Shown piece after piece: positions 1 through 6,836 of a stretch of DNA of 51,670 bases. This stretch comes from Collinsella aerofaciens (lineage in GTDB: Bacteria > Actinomycetota > Coriobacteriia > Coriobacteriales > Coriobacteriaceae). The DNA is taken from positions 1 to 51,670 of the forward strand of contig NZ_JADNGN010000013.1 of assembly GCF_015553355.1 (NCBI RefSeq), written 5' to 3'. Position numbers and translations under genes: made by a program. The notes below the pieces were generated by a model. That model was not told the DNA's origin. It saw only the letters and a program-made list of their open reading frames with translations, and made no database searches. The stretch's first letter is position 1; every line of letters starts with the position of its first letter.

Positions 1-39
1 GATCTGGGCATTTTTGCCCCGCCGGCCCCTATTCCAGCG

Positions 40-381
40 CTATTCCGGCTTGGTTTCTACCGTGGGAGTCTTATCCACCGCGACTGGGGTGCGGGCGGTG
101 TCCATACTCAGGCAGTGCTTGGGGCAGCTTTCGATGCACTCGCCGCACACCACGCAGGCGTACGGGTCGATCGACCAGGTGCCGTCCTTGCGATCGACCG
201 CGAGCGCACCCGCCGGACAGCGACGTGCGCACATGCCGCAACAGATGCATACATCCATGTCGTTAACGATATGCCCGCGCAGGCGCTCGGGCGATGCAAG
301 CTTTTCCTGCGGATAGCACACCGTGACCGGCTGCTTGACCATAGAACCCAAGGCCGTCTTGGCAAATGTCAGTAAACTCAT
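40..381 (-). CDS. echF: Ech-type hydrogenase ferredoxin subunit (EchF-like), 2x[4Fe-4S]
   Basis: A 113-residue polyferredoxin subunit that would pass electrons between soluble ferredoxin and the hydrogenase small subunit on the cytoplasmic face. Two CxxCxxCxxxC clusters are visible, Cys45/48/51/55 and Cys76/79/82/86, the standard pair of [4Fe-4S] ligands. It is the last subunit gene in the window of a minus-strand operon whose order matches echABCDEF, and it starts 7 bases after the large-subunit gene ends. A NuoI-type subunit of another group 4 hydrogenase (HycF/HyfH) is the alternative name. The family call is firm, and the choice of Ech rests on gene order and small complex size. Confidence 0.88.
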   Translation of the reverse strand: MSLLTFAKTALGSMVKQPVTVCYPQEKLASPERLRGHIVNDMDVCICCGMCARRCPAGALAVDRKDGTWSIDPYACVVCGECIESCPKHCLSMDTARTPVAVDKTPTVETKPE

Positions 382-388
382 GCCACGC

Positions 389-1477
389 CTACCTTTCCGT
401 GCAGCTAATGCAGGGGTCGATGGTCAGGATAATCATAGGGACGTTGGCAATGAGCACACCCTGCAGCGCATGCGTCAGGCCCGCAAGGTTTTGCGACGTC
501 GGCGTGCGCACACGGAAGCGGTCCAGGTTCTTGGTGCCGTTGCCGCGCACATAGTAATACGCTTCGCCGCGCGGCTGCTCAATCACGACCTCGCCGCGCG
601 CGCCGTCAGCCGGCGTAAGCTTGGTGCGCCCGCCGATACCGTCGTGCGGAATCTTGCTGACAAGCTCCTTAATGATGTCCATGGCCTGCGTGACCTCGGC
701 ACAACGCACCTGGCAGCGGGCATAGCAGTCGCCGTCGGTGGCAACGATGGGCTCAAACGCGGCCAGATCCGCATAGGCACCGTCGCCGAACATGCGCACG
801 TCGTAATCCACGCCCGAGGCGCGCCCAAACGGGCCGACCATCGAAAGCTCCAGCGCGTCCTTCTTGCTGATCACGCCCACGCCATGCAGGCGCTCGCCGC
901 AGCTATTGTCGTCCAAAAACGTATGCACCAGAGCCTCGTAATCGGGGCGCATGGCGTCGAGCGTCTGGACAATACCCGCCAGCTCGGAGTCCTCGATGTC
1001 GTGTTTAAGGCCGCCGATCTCGTTAATCGAAAGGATCACGCGGCCGCCGCAGGTGCTCTCGAAGATCTTGAGAATCTGCTCGCGCAGGGTCCACGAACGA
1101 TAGAACAGCGCCTCGAAGCCAAAGGCATCGGCGAGCAGGCCCAGCCACAGCAGGTGCGAGTGAATGCGCGAAAGCTCATGCAAAATGGTGCGGATATACT
1201 GCACGCGGCCGGGCACCTCGATGTCGAGCATGCGCTCGCAGGCGCTGGCATAGCCGTAGCTGTGGCCCACGGCGCAGATGCCGCAGATGCGCTCGGCGAT
1301 GTAGCCAAACTGGTGCATGTCGCGCTTTTCGGTGAGCTTCTCGAGTCCGCGGTGCACAAAGCCGATCTGCGGAATTGCCTCGAGAACGTGGTCGTCCTCG
1401 ATCACCAGGTCCAGATGAAGCGGCTCGGGCAGCACCGGGTGCTGCGGGCCAAACGGAATAACGGAGCGATGTGCCAT
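389..1477 (-). CDS. echE: Group 4 [NiFe] hydrogenase large (catalytic) subunit, EchE-like
   Basis: Catalytic subunit that carries the NiFe site and makes or oxidises H2. The N-terminal nickel motif RICGIC (Cys65, Cys68) and the C-terminal motif DPCISC (Cys356, Cys359) supply the four Ni/Fe thiolates. The protein ends three residues after the last Cys, so there is no C-terminal extension for a maturation endopeptidase to remove, a feature seen in some group 4 hydrogenases. Its 362 residues fit EchE and are much shorter than HycE, because the NuoC-like part is a separate gene just upstream. It sits in the ech-like operon, 5 bases downstream of the EchD-like gene. Hydrogenase identity is essentially certain. 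Confidence 0.93.
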   Translation of the reverse strand: MAHRSVIPFGPQHPVLPEPLHLDLVIEDDHVLEAIPQIGFVHRGLEKLTEKRDMHQFGYIAERICGICAVGHSYGYASACERMLDIEVPGRVQYIRTILHELSRIHSHLLWLGLLADAFGFEALFYRSWTLREQILKIFESTCGGRVILSINEIGGLKHDIEDSELAGIVQTLDAMRPDYEALVHTFLDDNSCGERLHGVGVISKKDALELSMVGPFGRASGVDYDVRMFGDGAYADLAAFEPIVATDGDCYARCQVRCAEVTQAMDIIKELVSKIPHDGIGGRTKLTPADGARGEVVIEQPRGEAYYYVRGNGTKNLDRFRVRTPTSQNLAGLTHALQGVLIANVPMIILTIDPCISCTER

Positions 1478-1482
1478 GGACC

Positions 1483-2184
1483 TTACGCCTCCTTTTTCTG
1501 CTTGTCGCGGGCGGCCTTTGCGGCAAGCGCCGCGCGGACCTTGGCCGCTTTCTCGGGATCCATGGCGGCGAGCTTTGCTTCCAGCTCGGCGGCTTTGAGC
1601 GCCGCCTTGGCAGCAGCCTCATCGTGCTGAGCATCGGAACCGGCAGCCGTAGCGGGCTGAGCGACAGCAGCACCTGCAGCGCCCTCCCCTGCAGCGGCCG
1701 CGGCAGCAGCGGCCTTCTCGGCCGCGGCCTTGCGCGCCTTGGCCTCGGCGGCGGCACGGACCTTCATGGCCTTCTCGCGCGCGGCCTTCACCTCGGGCGT
1801 GATAACGCTCATGGGCTCGGCAGTCGAAACCTGGTAGAAAAAGCCCTTAAAGTCGATCTGCATGTCGGTAATGGCAAGACCAAACAGGTCGTGCGCCTCA
1901 TTTTCAAACGGGAACACCGCCGGATAATACGAGCTGATGGACGGAATCTCCTGGTACTGGTCGATGCCCTCGACTGCCAGGTTCTCAATCGCATAGTTTC
2001 CGTCCCGCGCGATCTGCTCCTGAGCAGCGCGAACGTTGATAAACGTATAGACCAGGCGATACGATCCGTCGTCCACACAGCGCTCGGCATGCATTTGCAC
2101 AAAGCGCGCGCCGACGCCCTTGAGCGCCTGGACATGCGGCAGGAGCTCGTCGATCCCGACAGTGGTATAGATAGCCTTTTGCAT
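1483..2184 (-). CDS. echD: Hydrogenase NuoC-like subunit (EchD-like) with Ala/Lys-rich C-terminal tail
   Basis: Structural subunit related to the 30-kDa NuoC subunit of complex I, which helps dock large and small subunits. Residues 1 to about 120 hold the NuoC-like part, including the stretch YPAVFPFENEAHDLFGL, which resembles the conserved NuoC PxxxxxExExxDLFGI pattern. The remaining 110 or so residues are a low-complexity Ala/Lys/Glu-rich, probably helical or coiled-coil tail that ordinary EchD (about 120 residues) lacks. The ATG overlaps the stop codon of the upstream EchC-like gene by one base, which suggests translational coupling. The core assignment is sure. The function of the tail is unknown. 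Confidence 0.85.
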   Translation of the reverse strand: MQKAIYTTVGIDELLPHVQALKGVGARFVQMHAERCVDDGSYRLVYTFINVRAAQEQIARDGNYAIENLAVEGIDQYQEIPSISSYYPAVFPFENEAHDLFGLAITDMQIDFKGFFYQVSTAEPMSVITPEVKAAREKAMKVRAAAEAKARKAAAEKAAAAAAAAGEGAAGAAVAQPATAAGSDAQHDEAAAKAALKAAELEAKLAAMDPEKAAKVRAALAAKAARDKQKKEA

Positions 2185-2813
2185 TACTCGGCCTCCTTTG
2201 CAGCGGCGGGCGTCTCAGCAGGTGCGTCGCCAGCGGCGGGTGCGGCGGACCTGGTGGACACGTTGGCCTCGTCACCGTCACCGGCACCGTCAGCCCCGGC
2301 CCCCGCAGCCACAAACCCGTCCTCGCCCAGCTCAACGCCACCGTCCCAGGTAGCGGCGCCGCCCACGGTGAGCGGGTCACCGCCGGCACGCATCACGGCC
2401 TCCTTCTGGTCCAGGATGCCGCACGCCTCCACAATGGCATCGATCACCGTCTCGGGACGAATGGCGCACCCGGGCGCGTACACGTCCACGGGAATCGCGC
2501 GGTCCACGCCGCCGATCACGTTGTAGGCATCGCGGAACACGCCGCCCGAGCACGCGCAGATACCGCATGCCACCACGCACTTGGGCTCGAGCATCTGGTT
2601 GTAGATCTGGCGCACGACGGGCAGGTTCTGGGCATTGACCGACCCCGTCACCAAAAAGATGTCCGCATGCTTGGGGTTGCCGGTGTTGACCACGCCAAAG
2701 CGCTCCGCATCAAACAGTGGCGTGAGCGAGGCCAGCACCTCGATATCGCATCCGTTGCAGCTCGAGCCGTCGTAATGAATAACCCACGGCGAGCGCGACA
2801 TTTTATGATCCAT
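2184..2813 (-). CDS. echC: [NiFe] hydrogenase small subunit, NuoB-like (EchC-like)
   Basis: Holds the [4Fe-4S] cluster nearest the NiFe site. Visible ligands are Cys19 and Cys22 in GSSCNGCDIE, one of Cys83/86/88 in CGICACSGG, and Cys116 in APGC, the NuoB/small-subunit pattern. A strong Shine-Dalgarno (AGGAGG) lies 8 bases before the chosen ATG. The conserved domain takes up about 150 residues, followed by about 60 residues rich in Asp, Glu, Gly and Ala that the family normally lacks. This tail is acidic, while the tail of the neighbouring EchD-like protein is Lys-rich. It starts 12 bases after the fused membrane subunit ends. Confidence 0.92.
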   Translation of the reverse strand: MDHKMSRSPWVIHYDGSSCNGCDIEVLASLTPLFDAERFGVVNTGNPKHADIFLVTGSVNAQNLPVVRQIYNQMLEPKCVVACGICACSGGVFRDAYNVIGGVDRAIPVDVYAPGCAIRPETVIDAIVEACGILDQKEAVMRAGGDPLTVGGAATWDGGVELGEDGFVAAGAGADGAGDGDEANVSTRSAAPAAGDAPAETPAAAKEAE

Positions 2814-2825
2814 GGATGCCGCCTC

Positions 2826-5708
2826 CTAAATAAACACGTCGACGAGGATGGGCATAAGGTTGAGCAGGCCAAACACCAGCGCCACGCCCCAGCCGAGCTT
2901 AAAGCAGCTGCGCCAGGTGCTGCGTGCGAAGGTGTTGTCGATCAGCACCTCGACAAAGTACGTCGCAGCCATCACGACCAGGGCGACGACCCAGCTCACC
3001 GGGTTGTCCCAAACAAAGAACATGCCCACCCACATCAAAAACAACACGGTCTCGCACCAGTGCATAAGGGTCATCTTGGCCAGCGTGCCGCCGCTCATCT
3101 CGGTGGCGACGCCCTGGACGATCTCCTGATGCGCGTGATGCGAGTACGAAAGGTCAAACGGCGACTTGCGCAGCTTGATGGTAAGCACCGCGAGTAGCGC
3201 GAGGAAAATGGGCGCGCTGTACACGATGATGGGGGCCGACTGCCCCGTCACGGCGATGGAATCGAAGCTGCCGGTGGCAAGGTACAGGCCCACGCTCATC
3301 AGCAGAACGGCGGGCTCGTAACTCATGACCTGCAGCAGCTCGCGGTCGGCGCCGACCTGGGCAAACGGGCTTTGCGTCGAGGCGGACGCCAGCACCACAA
3401 AGATCGCGGCGAGCGTCACCATAAAAGCGCACAGCAGCGTATTGGAGCCCGACACAAAGATGCCGCCGCCCACGACGGTAAAGATGAGCGCGCACGCCAT
3501 GTAGGTATCATCCATGGTATTCACGCTGGCGGGCGCCTTGCGCAGCAGCTTGGCAACGTCGTAGAAGGGCTGCAGCAAGCGCGGGCCCACGCGGCCCTGC
3601 ATGCGAGCCGAAAGCTTACGGTCAACGCCGTCGATCAGGCCGCCCACAAGCGGCGCCAGCAAGGCAAACGCCACGGTGCCAATAAAGATGCCCACGACGC
3701 CCGAGCCTTCGAAATACTTGCCGCGCAGCACCGAGGGCGCACTCATGGCAAGTCGATCGGGCCCAATCCACGCGCAACACAGCAGCGCAAACACGATAAT
3801 GCTGCAGCACACGACGCTACCCGCGGGGCCAATACGCTTCTCGCCAAGGGCGTCCTCCGAGTACCAATTGCGCTTTTCGGCCTTCACCTCGTGTCCCATC
3901 GAGCCGCGGAAATGGCGATATTTGTCGGTTCCCACGCCCGAAAGGTACACGTTGACGTGCGGCTTATTGCTCACGCGGAACGACGTCAGCAGCACCACGG
4001 CGATAAACGCCACGATAACCACCATCAGATACATAGCGTCCTTGCCAATAACATACGGCACGCGGCCAAACACCATGGCCAAGTAAGGCGACACCAGGCC
4101 GCTCGAGATAACCGGGAACGCCACGCAGCACAGAATCAGTAGCGCGGCGATGGTGTTGAGCGCCATCCATTCGGTCTTATGGACATTGACCTCAACGTTT
4201 TGAGCCGTGGGATCGACGCCCGAAAGCTTGGCAAGCCACTTGCCCCAGAAGAAGAACGTCGCGGCCGAGCCGAAGGCCAGCACCATGATCATGAGCACGT
4301 TGCCGGTCTGCGCAAACGCCACCAAGGCGCCCCACTTGGACACGAGCATGCCAAACGGCGCCACAAACATACCCATGATGCCCAGCATCATCAGACGCGT
4401 CAGGTGCGGCATGCGGCTGAACATACCGTCCATGTCCTCGATATTGCGGCTGCCGATATGATGCTCGGCGGTGCCCACACACAGGAATAGCAGCGACTTG
4501 GCCACGGTATGGAACAAGATCAGGAAGATGGCGGCCCACACGGCCTCGGGCGCGCCGACACCCAGGCAGGCACTGATGAGGCCCAAGTTGGAAATGGTGG
4601 AGTACGCGAGCACACGTTTGGCGTTGCTCTGCGAGATGGCCATGAGGGCAGCGAGCAAAAACGTGATGGCACCCACACTCGTGACCATAAAGCCAGTCAC
4701 GGGATAGATGGCATAGAGCGGGCTCAGCTTGACCATCAGGAACACGCCGGCTTTAACCATGGTTGACGAGTGCAGCAGGGCGCTCGTGGGCGTGGGGGCA
4801 ACCATGGCGCCCAACAGCCACGTGTGGAACGGCATCTGCGCGGCCTTGGTGAGCGCGGCGAGCGACAGCAGGATGACCGGCATCACCAGCAGCGCGGATT
4901 GCGCGGTTCCGGCGCCGGAAAGCTCGATCATGCCCGAGATGGTCAGCGGCATGCCGTTAACGTGCAGATACATGAGTCCGGCCAAAAACGCGATACCGCC
5001 CAGCATGTTGAGGATGATCTGGGTGAAGGCGTTCTTGACGGCCTCGGGCGTGCGCGTGTAGCCAATCATGAGGAACGAGCACACGGTGGTGATTTCCCAG
5101 CCGCAGAACAGCCACTCAAGGTTGTCGCTCGTCACGATGACGAACATGGCCGAGAGGAACAGGAACATAAGCGCCGGGAACTGCGGGCGACGGTCGGGCG
5201 CGGTCTGCCCGCGCAGCGCTGCCTCGTGCTCATCGTGGGCCTGGAAGTCCTTCATGTAGCCCAAGGCATACACGCAGATTAGGCTGCCGACGATGCCGAC
5301 GGCGAGGACCATGATCACGCTCATGTAGTCCAGGTAGAGCGGCGTGGCGGTGACGACCTCGGCCGCGGGCAGCGTCATGACCGCAAAGGCGAGCGAGCCC
5401 ACCAGCTGGGCTATGCCGAGCACCGTGGTGAGCGCGTTCCTATATTTGTACGCGTTGTACAGGATGACGGCGCACAGGATGACATCGATGGCGGAGCTGA
5501 TGATCGAGAGCACATGCGAGGTGCCGGGGGCAACCTCAAAGCTCTGCGGGCCCGTGCCAAAAAACATGACGGCGACTACAGCTGTCACCGCCATAATAAT
5601 GCCGGAACCTATGAGCCCCACCGCATCGCGGGCGCGGTCACCGCGCGCGACCAGCATGCCCAGCGCCGGTACCAGCGGAAACAGGGTAAGGAAATACAGT
5701 AGCGTCAT
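2826..5708 (-). CDS. Fused hydrogenase membrane subunit: NuoL/M-like antiporter (EchA) + NuoH-like (EchB)
   Basis: A 960-residue polytopic membrane protein and first gene of the ech-like operon. Residues 1 to about 640 form a NuoL/N/M-type antiporter module. Its key charges are visible: Glu in GWEITTVCSFLMIG, Lys in ALTKAAQMPFHTW, Lys in STMVKAG and Lys in AKSLLFL. From about residue 665 to the end lies a NuoH/EchB-type module with RMQGRVGPRLLQPFYD and the cytoplasmic HHAHQEIVQGVATEMSGG loop. In the known Ech operon these are two genes. Here the reading frame is continuous with no stop at the junction. The start has a GGGGGAG Shine-Dalgarno. It should conduct ions coupled to H2 chemistry. Confidence 0.9.
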   Translation of the reverse strand: MTLLYFLTLFPLVPALGMLVARGDRARDAVGLIGSGIIMAVTAVVAVMFFGTGPQSFEVAPGTSHVLSIISSAIDVILCAVILYNAYKYRNALTTVLGIAQLVGSLAFAVMTLPAAEVVTATPLYLDYMSVIMVLAVGIVGSLICVYALGYMKDFQAHDEHEAALRGQTAPDRRPQFPALMFLFLSAMFVIVTSDNLEWLFCGWEITTVCSFLMIGYTRTPEAVKNAFTQIILNMLGGIAFLAGLMYLHVNGMPLTISGMIELSGAGTAQSALLVMPVILLSLAALTKAAQMPFHTWLLGAMVAPTPTSALLHSSTMVKAGVFLMVKLSPLYAIYPVTGFMVTSVGAITFLLAALMAISQSNAKRVLAYSTISNLGLISACLGVGAPEAVWAAIFLILFHTVAKSLLFLCVGTAEHHIGSRNIEDMDGMFSRMPHLTRLMMLGIMGMFVAPFGMLVSKWGALVAFAQTGNVLMIMVLAFGSAATFFFWGKWLAKLSGVDPTAQNVEVNVHKTEWMALNTIAALLILCCVAFPVISSGLVSPYLAMVFGRVPYVIGKDAMYLMVVIVAFIAVVLLTSFRVSNKPHVNVYLSGVGTDKYRHFRGSMGHEVKAEKRNWYSEDALGEKRIGPAGSVVCCSIIVFALLCCAWIGPDRLAMSAPSVLRGKYFEGSGVVGIFIGTVAFALLAPLVGGLIDGVDRKLSARMQGRVGPRLLQPFYDVAKLLRKAPASVNTMDDTYMACALIFTVVGGGIFVSGSNTLLCAFMVTLAAIFVVLASASTQSPFAQVGADRELLQVMSYEPAVLLMSVGLYLATGSFDSIAVTGQSAPIIVYSAPIFLALLAVLTIKLRKSPFDLSYSHHAHQEIVQGVATEMSGGTLAKMTLMHWCETVLFLMWVGMFFVWDNPVSWVVALVVMAATYFVEVLIDNTFARSTWRSCFKLGWGVALVFGLLNLMPILVDVFI

Positions 5709-5994
5709 ACCATCACTCCCCCATGCAAAAACGCTGCAATTGTTTAACGTTATAGCTCAATTGAGGAGTAGCGGCGGCAGGTTTTCGGTCAACTGGGGAG
5801 TTTTAGGCGTACAGGGCAAGGAGTCTGTCCGCTTTGGAGCAGAGGAGTGACGTTCCCTTGCCGCAGCGACGGGCACGCGGGCCACCGCCCGCGGTTTATT
5901 GGCCACGTTGAAGGATGTCCCGATAGGCTCGCGGCGGTCCGAAAAGTTGGCGCGGCAAGAAAAATGCGCCCCTGTGGGCGCACCATCCCGTTCG
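5709..5994. other. Intergenic region between the ech-like operon and the HTH gene
   Basis: No credible coding region is seen on either strand. The part next to 5709 must hold the promoter and leader of the ech-like operon (minus strand). AT-rich sequence near 5735-5760 is the likely place, but no clear -35/-10 pair could be picked. The other end carries the terminator of the HTH gene at 5959-5982. Confidence 0.5.
5959..5982 (-). terminator. Rho-independent terminator of the HTH gene
   Basis: On the minus strand a TGCGCCC/GGGCGCA stem with a 4-base loop is followed by five T residues. It lies about 12 bases beyond the stop codon of the HTH protein gene. Confidence 0.75.
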
Positions 5995-6390
5995 CTATTC
6001 CGCCTTTTTAACGCGCGGCTTGCGACCCCGCGGCTTATCGACCAGCGCGGCCTCGCCGCCATCGCGGTACAGGCGGCACCAGGCCTTGACCGAAGACTCA
6101 CTGGGAATCTTGTGCTTGATCATAGCCTCGCGAACCGTCAGGCCGTTTTCCAGACGGTCCTTAACCACGGCGAGCTTTACGTCGTACGAATATGTGTGAT
6201 GGCGAGTGCCCGCATTGAGCACGGCATCGGCACCGCCCACGGCATACGCGCGGGCCCACTGACGAGCCGTGGCCTGGGGAATGCCGAGCTCCGCGGCGAG
6301 GGCACGATGACCGACCCCCTCTTGGAGGACCTCGACGGCGCGCTGCCTAACCTCGGGCGCATGCGTACGAGTCCTAGTTGCTTCCGACAT
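5995..6390 (-). CDS. Double helix-turn-helix protein, IS3-family OrfA-like, without OrfB
   Basis: A 131-residue protein (134 if the upstream GTG at 6399 is used). It has two helix-turn-helix segments: about residues 10-50 (VLQEGVGHRALAAELGIPQATARQWARAY) and 70-115 (ENGLTVREAMIKHKIPSESSVKAWCRLY). It ends in a basic GRKPRVKKAE tail. This arrangement resembles IS150/IS3 OrfA DNA-binding proteins. No DDE transposase (OrfB) frame and no terminal inverted repeats are seen nearby. It has its own terminator and an AT-rich upstream region, so it may be a remnant or a domesticated DNA-binding protein. The Shine-Dalgarno is weak, so the start is uncertain. Confidence 0.65.
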   Translation of the reverse strand: MSEATRTRTHAPEVRQRAVEVLQEGVGHRALAAELGIPQATARQWARAYAVGGADAVLNAGTRHHTYSYDVKLAVVKDRLENGLTVREAMIKHKIPSESSVKAWCRLYRDGGEAALVDKPRGRKPRVKKAE

Positions 6391-6399
6391 ACCTGCCAC

Positions 6400-6726
6400 T
6401 TCTTAGCCTTAACCGTTAATCTGCTTTCTTACGTGCATGTTAGATAGTAGCATTTTGCTGTTTGCTCAAAACAGTTAATTAAAATAGACGCGGCGTTATC
6501 TGGGCATTTGGCACCAATTTACGACATTTCTTTATCGATTATTTACGCTGGTAGCCGACTCGCAGCTAATCGTCATTCGCTTGTCACCAAAATTGGCATC
6601 TCTTTATGTCTTTTGGTATAGAGGATATAATTATTAACCCCTCCACCAATAATTTTGAGCGGCCTGCAAGGTAGTAGATGTCCTCACTCCTCATGATTAC
6701 CGCGCATTGCCATCCACCGGAGCAAA
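6400..6726. other. AT-rich intergenic region without recognised genes
   Basis: No plausible coding sequence. The side next to 6400 should hold the promoter of the minus-strand HTH gene. A candidate TTTTGA/TACTAT pair with 16-base spacing reads on the minus strand near 6440-6470. A second AT-rich patch near 6600-6650 has promoter-like character but no gene follows it on the plus strand. Confidence 0.35.
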
Positions 6727-6727
6727 C

Positions 6728-6764
6728 AAAAAGGGCGGGACCTGCTGCGCCGCAGACCCCGCCC
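6728..6764 (-). terminator. Rho-independent terminator of the flavin oxidoreductase gene
   Basis: On the minus strand a GGGCGGG/CCCGCCC stem with an internal GCGGCG-rich loop is followed by TTTTTGTTT. It lies about 70 bases downstream of the stop codon at 6837. Confidence 0.8.
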
Positions 6765-6836
6765 CGGTTGACACCCCATGGGACGCAGTCGGGCGAGGCA
6801 GATCCGTGCTACCGCCCCGCCTGGCCGCGAAGTTAA

